From: Candidatus Cryptobacteroides faecigallinarum
Lineage (GTDB): Bacteria; Bacteroidota; Bacteroidia; Bacteroidales; UBA932
Assembly (NCBI GenBank): GCA_017695015.1
Contig: JADIMD010000010.1
Coordinates: forward strand, 1-64,000
Length of the DNA: 64,000 nucleotides
Direction of reading: 5' to 3'
The position numbers and the translations under genes are program-made. Below the pieces are notes generated by a model. The model was not told the origin of the DNA, ran no database searches, and worked only from the letters and a program-made list of their open reading frames with translations. The first letter of the stretch is position 1, and the number at the start of each line of letters is the position of its first letter. This document shows positions 28,098 to 38,857 of the stretch, one piece after another.

Positions 28098-29412
28098 TTA
28101 TTGCCGCGTGATATGCGCCCCGAGGGCGTTGAGACGAAGGTCGATGTCCTCATATCCACGGTCTATCTGCTCGATGTTGCTTATGACGCTCGTGCCCTTT
28201 GCAGACATTGCGGCAAGCAGCAGGGCGATGCCGGCGCGGATGTCCGGGGACAGCATGTTTCCTGCCTTGAGCTGGAAATTGTGGTCATGCCCGATGACTA
28301 CTGCCCTGTGGGGATCGCAAAGGATTATCTGCGCCCCCATGTCTATCAGCCTGTCCACGAAGAAAAGCCTGCTCTCGAACATCTTCTGGTGGATTAGCAC
28401 GCTGCCTTTGCATTGCGTGGCAACGACAAGCATCACGCTGAGGAGGTCTGGGGTGAGTCCCGGCCATGGGGCATCCGAGATTGTCATGATCGAGCCGTCG
28501 AGGAAGGAGTCTATGACATAGCTTCCCTGTTCAGGGACATATATGTCGTCTCCTCTCTGCTCAAGCTTTATCCCGAGCCGTCTGAAAGATTCAGGGATTA
28601 TCCCGAGATTGTCGTAAGACACATCCTTGATGGTGATGGAACTCCTGTTGAGAGCTGCCATTCCGATGAAGCTGCCGACTTCAATCATGTCTGGAAGGAT
28701 GGTGTGTCCTGCCCCGTACAGTTTGTCGACCCCATGGACCGTCAGCAGGTTGGAGCCGATGCCTTCTATCCGTGCCCCCATTGCCGTCAGCATCCTGCAC
28801 AGCTGCTGTATATACGGTTCACAGGCGGCATTGTATATCGTGGTTGTGCCTTCCGCCAGGGTGGCTGCCATGAGGATATTGGCAGTACCTGTCACGGAAG
28901 CCTCGTCTAAAAGCATGTATTTCCCCGACAGGTTCCTGCCGTCAGGGACATGCAGGAAGAACGCCTTCTTGTGTTCGTCGTAGTCCAGGGAGGCACCGAG
29001 GTTGATCATTCCGGTAATGTGGGTGTCGACCCTGCGCCGTCCAATCTTGTCTCCTCCCGGTTTCGGGAAATAGGCTCTTCCGAAACGGGCGAGGAGCGGA
29101 CCTACCACCATGACAGAGCCTCTGAGGGCTGCGCATTTGCGTACGAAATCGTCGCTTGAGATGTATTCCGTGTCGATATCGTCAGCCTTGAATGTGTATT
29201 TGCCCTTTTCAATTCTGTTCACTTTCACCCCCATTCCTTCGAGGAGGATGATCAGGTTGCGGACATCGAGAATCTCCGGGACATTGGAGATGGTCACCTC
29301 CTCTTCTGTGAGAAGAGTGGCGCTTATCACTTCCAGTGCCTCGTTTTTCGCTCCCTGCGGTCTGATTGTTCCGCTGAGCTTGTAGCCGCCTTCGATTACG
29401 AACGAACTCATT
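28098..29412 (-). CDS. murA: UDP-N-acetylglucosamine 1-carboxyvinyltransferase
   Basis: SFVIEGGYKLSGTIRPQGAKNEALEVISATLL and LPDMIEVGSFIGMAAL; start set at MSSFVIEGG, upstream ORF extension is repeat-derived. Confidence 0.94.
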
Positions 29413-29474
29413 GCTGTTGTCTTTTTTATTATATATAATGTTTCAATCTTGTGCAGACAACAGCAATGAGTTCC
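29405..29474. repeat. 19-bp perfect inverted repeat spanning the murA start codon
   Basis: GAACTCATTGCTGTTGTCT (29405-29423) / AGACAACAGCAATGAGTTC (29456-29474), 32-nt AT-rich loop. Confidence 0.85.
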
Positions 29475-29570
29475 GTCCAACCCACATCCGGCAAGCCGGA
29501 TACCCCAATGGGGTGTCACCCACCTCAATCCTCCCTCTCCGGGAGGAAGCATTGTCCGTTGTCTGTTATT
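29475..29570. repeat. Cluster of short palindromes (REP-like) between murB and murA
   Basis: ATCCGGC-AA-GCCGGAT, ACCCC-AAT-GGGGT, CCTCCC-TCTCC-GGGAGG in about 80 bp. Confidence 0.5.
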
Positions 29571-29575
29571 AAAAA

Positions 29576-30754
29576 TTAAATGTGCTCCACTTCGGGGTGC
29601 AGGGTGATGCCGAACCTTTCGCGGACAGATGACACTATCTTGTCCTCAAGGGCTATCACCTCATCAGGGGTGGCTTCCCCTGTGACATTGACGATCACCA
29701 AAGGCTGTCTTTCATATACCCCTACATTTCCTTCCCTGTATCCTTTCCATCCACACTGCTCGATCAGCCATGCTGCAGGAATCTTCACGAATCCTGATCC
29801 CATGTCGTAGTGCGGCACACTGCATCCTGCCCCGTTATAGAGAGTTGCAATGGAGGCAACCCTGTCATAGTCTGATTTCGGCACTACAGGGTTTTTGAAG
29901 AAACTCCCTGCACTTCCCATTTCAGACGGCTCGGGAAGTTTGCTTTTCCGTATGCCGACAATCACATCCCTTATTATAGCAGGGGTCAGCCCTGGAAAAG
30001 CATTTCCGGCCTCAAGTCCGTCCTGGATAGCTGCCCCGGACGGAGCACTGCCTTCCTGTACGCCCCGATCTGTCAGGGAGGATTCCACAGCAGAGCGGAT
30101 GTGCCCGTAATCGAGGACAGGCTTTGGGTTTGCCGACAGTCTGAAAGTGACGGAAGTGACTATGTATCTGCCTTTCCTGTCTCTCTTGAAGAGGGAGTCC
30201 CTGTAGCCGTAACCGCATTCGTCGGCCTTGAATGAGACTTCTCTCCCGAGGACCATGTCGTAGCAGTTGACCTTGTCGATCACATCCTTGATCTCGACTC
30301 CGTATGCCCCGATGTTCTGTACGGCTGCAGCCCCTGTCTCCCCGGGGATGTGTGAAAGATTCTCCACTCCCCACAGGCCTTTCTCTGCCGCCCATGCGCA
30401 GAAGTCGTCGAATATGACTCCAGCCCCGACCTCGACAGCCACATCCAGGCAGCCGGGTTCTTGCCCGTCTGATTGCCATTCTTTGTGCCCGGAGTCCGGC
30501 ACTGCCATCTTGCGTGGGCAGTCATGTCGTATGAACCTTATGCCTGAATGCAGCAGCGTCCCCGGGAAATCCTTGGTGAAAAGCAGGTTGCTTCCGCCTC
30601 CGATATGCAGCACGGGGGCCGGAAGACTTGCAATCATTCCTCTGATTTCTTCCAGGTCTCCCGTGCTGTCGTATTCCACGACACAAGCCGCCTTCACCCT
30701 CATCCCGAAGGTGTTGCGGCCCGTGATGTCCATATTGCGGCGGATGTCTGTCAT
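29576..30754 (-). CDS. murB: UDP-N-acetylmuramate dehydrogenase
   Basis: VLHIGGGSNLLFTKDFPG, IPGETGAAAVQNIGAYGVEIKDVI, GSAGSFFKNPVV. Confidence 0.94.
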   Translation of the reverse strand: MTDIRRNMDITGRNTFGMRVKAACVVEYDSTGDLEEIRGMIASLPAPVLHIGGGSNLLFTKDFPGTLLHSGIRFIRHDCPRKMAVPDSGHKEWQSDGQEPGCLDVAVEVGAGVIFDDFCAWAAEKGLWGVENLSHIPGETGAAAVQNIGAYGVEIKDVIDKVNCYDMVLGREVSFKADECGYGYRDSLFKRDRKGRYIVTSVTFRLSANPKPVLDYGHIRSAVESSLTDRGVQEGSAPSGAAIQDGLEAGNAFPGLTPAIIRDVIVGIRKSKLPEPSEMGSAGSFFKNPVVPKSDYDRVASIATLYNGAGCSVPHYDMGSGFVKIPAAWLIEQCGWKGYREGNVGVYERQPLVIVNVTGEATPDEVIALEDKIVSSVRERFGITLHPEVEHI

Positions 30755-30765
30755 AAGCAAGTGTA

Positions 30766-32955
30766 TTATCCGATTTCAGCACCGTTGGCGAGGGTCTCGG
30801 CAGGGGTGACGAACCTCATCCTGCCGTCTCCCTGACGGGCCATGAGTATCATTCCCTTGGACTCGATGCCCCTGATCTTGCGTGGGGCAAGGTTGGCAAG
30901 GATGCATATCTGTTTGCCGACCATTTCCTCAGGAGAATAGTATTCGGCTATTCCTGAGACTATTGTCCTGGTGTCTATGCCGGTGTCGATTGTGAGTTTC
31001 AGAAGCTTGTCTGTCTTAGGCACTCTTTCCGCTTCGAGCACTGTCGCCGTGCGGATGTCCATTTTCTCGAAATCCTCGAAAGAGCATTCTGCTTTCTGTG
31101 GAGCCACCTGTTTTGCAGCTTCGGCAGCTGCTGCAGCCTCCCTTTCTTTCTTGATGACCTCAAGCTTTGCGATCTGCTTCTCTATGACAGGGTCTTCTAT
31201 CTTGGAGAACAGCAGCACAGCTTCCCCGAGCTGGTGTCCGCTTGGAAGAGGGGAAGTGCCGAGAGTGTCCCAGGAAAGGACAACCTGGGCTGCGGAAGTC
31301 ACGCCGGCTTCATCGGATGAGGCAGGGATTGTGTGCAGGGCGGCAGATTCACTGTCGGTGAACATGTTGATACGGATGCTGTCCTCTTCTCCTCTGCGGT
31401 TGTCTTTCCCGGCATAGAATCCTGTGTTGAGAATCTTCCTCAACTTTTCTGCAGAGAATGGCAGGAACGGCTCGAAAGCCACTGCAAGGTCTGCACAGAT
31501 CTGAAGCGAAGTGTAGAGAATGGATGCCGTCCTGTCCATGTCTGTCTTGGCGACTTTCCACGGCTCTGTGTCTGTCAGGTATTTGTTGCCGATACGGGCA
31601 ATGTTCATGGCTTCTTTCAGGGCCTCGCGGAACTTGAAATGTTCTATGTTGTCGGAGATGGCCTCCTTGACAGGCTGTATCTGGGCAAGAGTTTCAGCGT
31701 CTATGGCTTCCGGTTTCAGGTTCTCAGGCACCTTGCCGTCGAAATACTTGTGGGTCAGGACGACTGCCCTGTTCACGAAGTTGCCGAAAATCGCCACTAA
31801 TTCGCTGTTGTTGCGCGACTGGAAATCTTTCCATGTGAAGTCGTTGTCCTTGGTCTCCGGAGCATTTGCGCAGAGGACATACCTCAGGACATCCTCCTGT
31901 CCCGGGAATTCTTCCAGATATTCGTTGAGCCACACTGCCCAGCCCCTTGATGTGGATATCTTGTCCCCTTCAAGGTTGAGGAACTCGTTTGCAGGTACAT
32001 TGTCAGGAAGGATGTAGTCCCCATATGCCTTCAGCATTGAAGGGAAGACTATGCAGTGGAAGACGATATTGTCCTTGCCGATGAAATGGATCAGCCTTGT
32101 GTCCTGTGACTTCCACCATTTCTCCCATGAGTGCGGAAGGAGCTCCTTTGTGTTGGATATGTATCCTATCGGGGCATCGAACCATACATACAGGACTTTG
32201 CCTTCAGCGCCTTCCACCGGGACAGGGACTCCCCATTCAAGGTCGCGGCTTACGGCGCGTGGAAGCAGTCCTCCGTCTATCCATGACTTGCACTGGCCGT
32301 AGACATTCGTCCTCCATTCCTTGTGCTCTTCGAGAATCCATTCCCTGAGCCATGGCTCGTACTGGTCGAGTGGAAGATACCAGTGTTTCGTCTTCTTCTT
32401 CACAGGTGCGCTGCCGCTCAATGCTGAGTGCGGATTGATCAGCTCGTCGGGAGAAAGGGTGCTTCCGCATTTCTCGCACTGGTCTCCATATGCCTTGTCA
32501 TTTCCGCATTTCGGGCATGTTCCGACAATATAACGGTCGGCGAGGAATGTCTTTGCTTCCTCGTCATAGTATTGCTCACTTTCCTTCTCGATGAACTTGC
32601 CTTCATCATACATCTTGCGGAAGAATTCCGATGCAGTCTTGCTGTGCATTTCCGAAGATGTCCTGGAATAGATGTCGAAATTGATACCCAACCCCACGAA
32701 AGAGTCCTTGATCAGCCTGTGGTATCTGTCGACTATGTCCTGCGGAGTGCAGCCTTCCTTTCTTGCCTTGATGGTGATAGGCACTCCGTGCTCGTCTGAG
32801 CCGCATATGAAAAGCACATCCTTTCCGGTCATCCTCAGATACCTCACATAGATGTCCGCAGGGACATAGACTCCGGCAAGATGACCGATATGTACGGGCC
32901 CGTTGGCATAGGGCAACGCACATGTTACAAGTGTCCGTTTAAAATCCTTATTCAT
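30766..32955 (-). CDS. metG: Methionyl-tRNA synthetase
   Basis: [32 protein letters not shown], zinc-binding [30 protein letters not shown]-terminal tRNA-binding domain. Confidence 0.97.
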   Translation of the reverse strand: MNKDFKRTLVTCALPYANGPVHIGHLAGVYVPADIYVRYLRMTGKDVLFICGSDEHGVPITIKARKEGCTPQDIVDRYHRLIKDSFVGLGINFDIYSRTSSEMHSKTASEFFRKMYDEGKFIEKESEQYYDEEAKTFLADRYIVGTCPKCGNDKAYGDQCEKCGSTLSPDELINPHSALSGSAPVKKKTKHWYLPLDQYEPWLREWILEEHKEWRTNVYGQCKSWIDGGLLPRAVSRDLEWGVPVPVEGAEGKVLYVWFDAPIGYISNTKELLPHSWEKWWKSQDTRLIHFIGKDNIVFHCIVFPSMLKAYGDYILPDNVPANEFLNLEGDKISTSRGWAVWLNEYLEEFPGQEDVLRYVLCANAPETKDNDFTWKDFQSRNNSELVAIFGNFVNRAVVLTHKYFDGKVPENLKPEAIDAETLAQIQPVKEAISDNIEHFKFREALKEAMNIARIGNKYLTDTEPWKVAKTDMDRTASILYTSLQICADLAVAFEPFLPFSAEKLRKILNTGFYAGKDNRRGEEDSIRINMFTDSESAALHTIPASSDEAGVTSAAQVVLSWDTLGTSPLPSGHQLGEAVLLFSKIEDPVIEKQIAKLEVIKKEREAAAAAEAAKQVAPQKAECSFEDFEKMDIRTATVLEAERVPKTDKLLKLTIDTGIDTRTIVSGIAEYYSPEEMVGKQICILANLAPRKIRGIESKGMILMARQGDGRMRFVTPAETLANGAEIG

Positions 32956-32967
32956 AACCAATATGTT

Positions 32968-34971
32968 TTATTTCCGTATAAACCGGCGACCTATCCTTTC
33001 GTCAAGGATGTTCTTCGCCTCGTACATTTTTTTAATCCTGTTCATTATTTCTGCAGCCTCGTCCTGTTCTTCAACGGCAAGCGAAGCCAGCTGTTCGGAA
33101 TATTCCCGTATCCTTTTCTCTATCCTTTTTATCTTGTATATTATCACAGACCTCGGGACATACATCACAAGCTGTGTCTGTGTGGAAGTCATGGAATCGA
33201 TGTAGTTCTTGACAGAGAGATCGTATTTCGGGATTATCAGGTCCACTGCGATGTCTGCGATTTCCCTTTCCTGGCTGTCCATAAGCCTTCTTGTAATCTG
33301 TTCCTGGTTCAGCCCTTCCTCGTACAGAGTGAAATAGGCTTCGTAGGTTTTCCTGTACACCTCGTTGCAGAACTCCTCGTTGTCTGCGGCAAGGGAACCG
33401 TCGATGAATTCTGCCACTGTCATAGGCTCTTCGGTGTGCAGGTCGGAGTCTATGTCGAAATTCAATGTGTCTTCCCCGTTGTTGAGAATGAACCCGAGCA
33501 GTTCTCTCTCGGATGGGGCGAGGTAAGGGTCATTCATCAGAGGGCTTTCGGGAGTGACTGCCTGGGCGGATTCCGCTGAAGTCCTTTCGGGCTTTTTGAC
33601 TTCCTCTCTTGCGGCTGCATGCTCCTCCTTCCTTTCTTCCCTGTCATGGCGCTTCTTGTCCTCGATGAGCATTGCGCTTCTCGTATTGCTGATTCTCTCG
33701 GACAGGATTGAAGAATCTATGTTGAACCGGGAGCTGCATGTCTCCACATACACGGCCCTTTTCACCGCATCCGGGATCAGGGCAATGGTGTCGGCGATGT
33801 CATTGATCAGGTTGGCCTTCTTCAGAGGGTCGTCGCCTGCCTCTCCGAGCAGAAGGTCTGTCTTGAAACTGATGAAATCCTGCTCGTGTCCGCTTATGAA
33901 TGAAGCGACCTCGTCCAAGGTGTGTTTCCTGGAAAACGAGTCTGGGTCATCCCCGTCAGGCAGCAGCACCACCTTTACATTCAGCCCTTCTTTCAGCACC
34001 AGTCCTATACCCCGCAGGGCGGCATGTATCCCGGCCGAATCCCCGTCGTAGATTATCGTGACATTCTCAGTGAACTTGCGGATGAGCCGTATTTGTTCGA
34101 CAGTGAGGGATGTGCCGCTGGAAGCCACCACATTGGTGATGCCGAGCTGGTGCATCGAGATCACATCCAGATAACCTTCCACCAGATAGCACCTGTCCTG
34201 CCGCGATATCTCGTTCTTTGCGAAGTATATCCCGTACAGGGACTTGCTCTTTACATATATCTCTGTTTCAGGAGAGTTGACATATTTCGCGACAGTCTTG
34301 TCTGTTCTCAATGTCCTGCCTCCGAAAGCTATCACTCTTCCGCTGACGGAATGGATAGGGAAGATCACCCTGTCAAAAAACCTGTCCACAAGGGTGCCGT
34401 TGTCTCTTTTGATGCTCAGTCCGGTGTCAATCAGGAACTCTTCCCTGTATCCGGCTTCCCTCGCGGCTATGGACAATGCGTCCTTCCCTGTAGGAGCCCA
34501 CCCCAGTCCGAATTTCTCGATGGTGGCGTCTTCAAGCCCCCTTGACTTGAAATAGGCATATCCAACGCTCCTGCCCTCGACCGTCTTCAGCTGGTCCTTG
34601 AAGAATTTCCAGGCGAACTCGGTGACTAAAAGAAGACTTTCGTTGCGTTGCTTGAGCGCAATCTCTTCGGCTGTCTCTTCCTTTTCCACCACTTCGATAT
34701 GATACTTCCTCGCAAGATATTTCAGCGCCTCCACATAAGAAAGGCTCTCGTGCTCCATGATGAAGGACACGGCGGTCCCTGCCTTTCCGCATCCGAAGCA
34801 TTTGAAAATGCCCTTTGACGGAGACACATAGAACGATGGTGTCTTCTCATTGTGGAAAGGGCAGCATGCGGTGTAGTTGGCCCCCCGTCTCTTCAAGGTG
34901 ACGAAGTCGCCGACTACATCCACGATCTGCGTGGCATCCAGTATCTTGTCGACAGTGGCCTGGGGGATCAT
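32968..34971 (-). CDS. dnaG: DNA primase
   Basis: Zinc finger CCPFHNEKTPSFYVSPSKGIFKCFGCGKAG; TOPRIM VEGYLDVISMHQ; start codon overlaps preceding stop (TAATG). Confidence 0.96.
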   Translation of the reverse strand: MIPQATVDKILDATQIVDVVGDFVTLKRRGANYTACCPFHNEKTPSFYVSPSKGIFKCFGCGKAGTAVSFIMEHESLSYVEALKYLARKYHIEVVEKEETAEEIALKQRNESLLLVTEFAWKFFKDQLKTVEGRSVGYAYFKSRGLEDATIEKFGLGWAPTGKDALSIAAREAGYREEFLIDTGLSIKRDNGTLVDRFFDRVIFPIHSVSGRVIAFGGRTLRTDKTVAKYVNSPETEIYVKSKSLYGIYFAKNEISRQDRCYLVEGYLDVISMHQLGITNVVASSGTSLTVEQIRLIRKFTENVTIIYDGDSAGIHAALRGIGLVLKEGLNVKVVLLPDGDDPDSFSRKHTLDEVASFISGHEQDFISFKTDLLLGEAGDDPLKKANLINDIADTIALIPDAVKRAVYVETCSSRFNIDSSILSERISNTRSAMLIEDKKRHDREERKEEHAAAREEVKKPERTSAESAQAVTPESPLMNDPYLAPSERELLGFILNNGEDTLNFDIDSDLHTEEPMTVAEFIDGSLAADNEEFCNEVYRKTYEAYFTLYEEGLNQEQITRRLMDSQEREIADIAVDLIIPKYDLSVKNYIDSMTSTQTQLVMYVPRSVIIYKIKRIEKRIREYSEQLASLAVEEQDEAAEIMNRIKKMYEAKNILDERIGRRFIRK

Positions 34972-35594
34972 TATTCTCCTTCCTCTACCTTTTCGTAGTC
35001 GACATCCTTGACATTGTCGATGTCATCCATCCCGCTGCTCTTCTCTTGTCTGACTTCAGTGGCTTTCATGGCCCTGTTCATCTTCCAGGTGGCGATGAAT
35101 TCCGACACTCCGTAGACCAGCACGGCAATCCCGGCGAGAAGCACGAGGGCGCTGATAGAGTCAAACGGGCGGATGAGCAGCACGATGCCGCCTATTATGC
35201 AGAGCGACGGCAGGATATACACTGCGAAACTGCTGCTGACCACGCGGGATGCGCTTATGAGCACGGCAATCTGGCTGATACCGAAAATGAGAACGAGGAT
35301 GCCTATGAGAATCAGCATGAAGCTGGCGATTTCCTTAGGGAAAATGAACAGTACCACACCGAGGGCAATATCCACGACGGCATTGGTGACCATCAGGCTC
35401 AATGCCCCTCTCTGCCTGTTGATGATGCCGTATACGAGGGAGACTATGCCTGATGCTATCAGGAATGCGGCGAGGACCTTTACAACTATTATGAGTGATG
35501 TTTCAGGCTTGCTGACCATTATAATGCCGAGCACGATAGCTGTGATGGCTCTCAGCCAGCCTCCGAACTTGTTCCTGAATCCAAAAGTAATCAT
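34971..35594 (-). CDS. DUF308/HdeD-like membrane protein
   Basis: Six-TM pattern with internal repeats; start assigned to MITFGFRNKFGG. Confidence 0.75.
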   Translation of the reverse strand: MITFGFRNKFGGWLRAITAIVLGIIMVSKPETSLIIVVKVLAAFLIASGIVSLVYGIINRQRGALSLMVTNAVVDIALGVVLFIFPKEIASFMLILIGILVLIFGISQIAVLISASRVVSSSFAVYILPSLCIIGGIVLLIRPFDSISALVLLAGIAVLVYGVSEFIATWKMNRAMKATEVRQEKSSGMDDIDNVKDVDYEKVEEGE

Positions 35595-35702
35595 GTCTTT
35601 AACGGTTTTATGAAATAAATTAAAGCGGGTGTCCCATTGCACTCCGCACATTCTGCAAAAATAGGAATTTTTTAGTATTTTCGCGGCAATTTCAGCATTC
35701 AT

Positions 35703-36527
35703 ATGACTCTTTACGACAACCATAACCACAGCCAGTTCTCATTTGATGGCGGCAGGACTTCAGTGGAGCGCTCGGCGGCTTCTGCCAGGGACCACGGGCT
35801 TGCCGGACTTTGCTTCACGGACCATTGTGACTTTTATGTCCCTCCCATGAAGGCAGGGTTCGAGCATCTGGTTCCGGAGGAGTTCGATGTGGCGGCCCAG
35901 CAGGCAGAGATAGATGCTGTGTCTTCCCGTCTGCAGGGCATCAGAATACTCAAAGGTGTCGAGGTTGGACTTTACAGGGACTGCAGGGAAAAGATAAGGC
36001 AGTATCTTGATTCGTGGACTTTCGACCAGGTCATCGCATCGGTGCATTATATCGACAATACCGACCCGTTCTACGGAGGGTATTACAAGGACAAGGACTG
36101 GAAGGAGGCATACGGGCATTATCTCGAAACCATATATGAGGAGATGACATGGCTCGGGAACTTCGATATAATGGGGCATTACGACTATGTTGCAAGGTAT
36201 GCCCCTTATGCAAAGGAAAGCATCTTCTACAAGGATTTTCCCGATATTTTCGACCGGATGCTGAAGTATCTTGCCGATGAGGGGAAAGCTGTTGAGATAA
36301 ACACCAAGACATATCAGCCTTATGGAGGCAGGACGCCTGTTCTGGATAAGGATATATTGCTTAGATTCAAGGAACTGGGAGGCGAGTTCATAAGCCTTGG
36401 CTCGGATTCGCACGACCCAGAAAGGACAGGGGACAAGTTCCCGTATTATGCCGGGTTAGTCAAATCTCTCGGGTTCAGGTATCTTGTACATTTCGAGAAC
36501 CGCAAACCAGTCCCTCTTCTTCTCTGA
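35703..36527 (+). CDS. PHP-domain histidinol-phosphatase family protein
   Basis: YDNHNHSQFSFDG, LCFTDHCDF, SLGSDSHDPERTG. Confidence 0.85.
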   Translation: MTLYDNHNHSQFSFDGGRTSVERSAASARDHGLAGLCFTDHCDFYVPPMKAGFEHLVPEEFDVAAQQAEIDAVSSRLQGIRILKGVEVGLYRDCREKIRQYLDSWTFDQVIASVHYIDNTDPFYGGYYKDKDWKEAYGHYLETIYEEMTWLGNFDIMGHYDYVARYAPYAKESIFYKDFPDIFDRMLKYLADEGKAVEINTKTYQPYGGRTPVLDKDILLRFKELGGEFISLGSDSHDPERTGDKFPYYAGLVKSLGFRYLVHFENRKPVPLLL

Positions 36528-36553
36528 TTTGTTGCGTCATCCTGTGCGTCACA

Positions 36554-38770
36554 TCAGTTTGCCACTTCGCAGAGGAACTTTATCCTCACGAGGCGGACAT
36601 CCCTTTCGTCATAGTCCTGTCCTAGTTCTTCCATAGCCTCGTCAAGCGAGTCTGATTCCGCATCGTCCTTGAAATAGCTATATATGTCCTCCACAGTGTC
36701 ATCGTCCAGGTTTTCGCTGATATAATAGTTGAGGTCGAGTTTCGTCCCTGAATATACGATTGCCTCTATTTCGTCGAGCAGCTCTTCCATTTCCATCCCT
36801 CTTGCCTCCGCTATGTCTTCGAGAGGAAGTTTGCGGTCGACGCTCTGGATGATGAAGACCTTGTTGGCCGACTTGTTGACAGTGGACTTGACCACAAAAT
36901 CGTCAGGACGGTCGATCTCGTTCTCCTGGACATATTTCCCGATCAGTTCGATGAATTCCTTTCCGAATTTTCTCGCCTTCCCTTCTCCCACGCCCTGGCA
37001 GTTCTTCAGCTCGTCATAGGTCACAGGGTACATTATGGACATGTCTTCGAGCGAAGCATCGCTGAATATTACCCATTGCTGCAGGTTCATCTTCTTTGCG
37101 ACTGACTTCCGCAGGTCTTTGAGCATAGACAGGAGCATTGTGTCTCCTCCTCCGCCTCCTTTCATCCCTGCCGGGAATGCCTCGTCGTCATCGTCTTCGC
37201 CTTCCACGAATTCCCTGTCTTCCGTGAGCATCAGAGGGTAAGGGCTGTCGAGGAATTTCTTCCCTTCTTCAGTGACGGATACGAGTCCGTAGGATTCTAT
37301 ATCCTTGTGCAGCAGCCTGAGGATTATCCCCTGATGGATGACAGCACACCAGAATTTCATTGTGTGTTCCGAGCCTGCTCCGAAAAGTTCGAGACGGTCA
37401 TGGTGATATGACTTGATGAGAGAATTGGCGGCTCCTGCGAGGATGTTGGCAAGGTGTTCTGTCTTGAAATGTTCCGGCATGGACTGTATCAGCTCGATGA
37501 CAAGGCACATTTCTTCCTGCCCGTCGAATTTTTTCTTAGGATGCAGGCAGTTGTCGCATGCTCCGCAGTTCTCCTTTTCATATTCTTCACCGAAATAGTT
37601 GAGCAGCAGTTTCCTGCGGCACTGGTTCGATTCCGCATAGGCAACTGTCTCCTGCAGCAGCTGTTTGCCGATTTCCTGTTCTGCGATAGGCTTCCCCTGC
37701 ATGAATTTTTCCAGCTTCAGGATGTCCTTGTAGCTGTAGAAGGCAAGGCAGATGCCCTCCTTGCCGTCTCTTCCTGCCCTCCCTGTCTCCTGGTAATATC
37801 CTTCCAGGCTTTTCGGGATGTCGTAATGGATTACGAATCTCACATCCGGCTTGTCGATGCCCATTCCGAAGGCTATCGTGGCCACTATCACATCCACTTC
37901 TTCCGACAGGAATTTGTCCTGGTTTTCCGCCCTTGTCTTCGCGTCAAGTCCCGCATGGTATGGCAATGCCTTTATCCCGTTGATGTTCAACAGCTCCGCC
38001 AGCTCTTCCACCTTCTTCCTGCTGAGGCAGTAGATTATCCCGGAGCGGTGAGGGTGCTGCTTTATGAACTTTATGATTTCTCTTTTCGGGTCTGACTTGT
38101 CCCTGACTTCATAATAAAGGTTCGGTCTGTTGAAAGACGACTTGAACACCTTGGCGTCCATCATGCCGAGATTCTTCTGGATATCACTCTGGACTTTCGG
38201 TGTGGCAGTCGCGGTCAACGCTATTATCGGGGCGATTGCGATTTCTTCAATAATGGAACGGATACGACGGTATTCAGGTCTGAAGTCATGCCCCCATTCC
38301 GAAATGCAGTGGGCTTCGTCGATAGCGTAAAAAGAGATTTTGATTTCTTTGAGCAGCGCGATATTTTCTGCTTTGGTCAGGGATTCCGGGGCGACATACA
38401 GCAGTTTGGTCACTCCGGAAAGCAGATCCTGTTTCACTTCATTGATCTGTGCTTTCGACAGCGAGGAGTTGAGGAAATGGGCAATCCCTTCCTGTCCTGA
38501 GACAAATCCGCGGATTGCGTCGACCTGGTTCTTCATCAATGCGATAAGAGGGGAGATCACAATCGCCGTCCCCTCCATCACAAGTGCCGGGAGTTGGTAG
38601 CAGAGCGATTTGCCCCCTCCCGTAGGCATGAGCACGAATGCGTTTTTGCCGCTGATGAGATGGGTGATGATTTCTTCCTGACCTTTCTTGAAAGAGTCGA
38701 ACCCGAAGAATTCTTTCAGTTTTCCTTTAAGAACTGCCGAATCGATTTCCATAAGCGAAAATAATTTCAT
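36554..38770 (-). CDS. recQ: ATP-dependent DNA helicase RecQ
   Basis: MPTGGGKSLCYQLPAL, DEAHCISEWGHDFRPEY, RQC zinc site, HRDC-like C-terminus. Confidence 0.95.
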   Translation of the reverse strand: MKLFSLMEIDSAVLKGKLKEFFGFDSFKKGQEEIITHLISGKNAFVLMPTGGGKSLCYQLPALVMEGTAIVISPLIALMKNQVDAIRGFVSGQEGIAHFLNSSLSKAQINEVKQDLLSGVTKLLYVAPESLTKAENIALLKEIKISFYAIDEAHCISEWGHDFRPEYRRIRSIIEEIAIAPIIALTATATPKVQSDIQKNLGMMDAKVFKSSFNRPNLYYEVRDKSDPKREIIKFIKQHPHRSGIIYCLSRKKVEELAELLNINGIKALPYHAGLDAKTRAENQDKFLSEEVDVIVATIAFGMGIDKPDVRFVIHYDIPKSLEGYYQETGRAGRDGKEGICLAFYSYKDILKLEKFMQGKPIAEQEIGKQLLQETVAYAESNQCRRKLLLNYFGEEYEKENCGACDNCLHPKKKFDGQEEMCLVIELIQSMPEHFKTEHLANILAGAANSLIKSYHHDRLELFGAGSEHTMKFWCAVIHQGIILRLLHKDIESYGLVSVTEEGKKFLDSPYPLMLTEDREFVEGEDDDDEAFPAGMKGGGGGDTMLLSMLKDLRKSVAKKMNLQQWVIFSDASLEDMSIMYPVTYDELKNCQGVGEGKARKFGKEFIELIGKYVQENEIDRPDDFVVKSTVNKSANKVFIIQSVDRKLPLEDIAEARGMEMEELLDEIEAIVYSGTKLDLNYYISENLDDDTVEDIYSYFKDDAESDSLDEAMEELGQDYDERDVRLVRIKFLCEVAN

Positions 38771-38823
38771 CTAAATTATAACAATATTTTTGGCAATACA
38801 AATTTTATTGGCTTTTTTAATTG

Positions 38824-38831
38824 TATATTTG
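38824..38831 (+). promoter_or_regulatory. -7 box (TATATTTG) upstream of nhaA
   Basis: Match to TAnnTTTG 27 bp before the preferred start. Confidence 0.45.
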
Positions 38832-38857
38832 CCGTCTGAATGCAAAAATGTATCGAT

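Noticed and set aside
29413-29552. N-terminal extension of murA (MLPPGEGGLRWVTPHWGIRLAGCGLDGTH...)
   Set aside because: Derived from a palindromic non-coding repeat cluster; conserved MurA starts at MSSFVIEGG.
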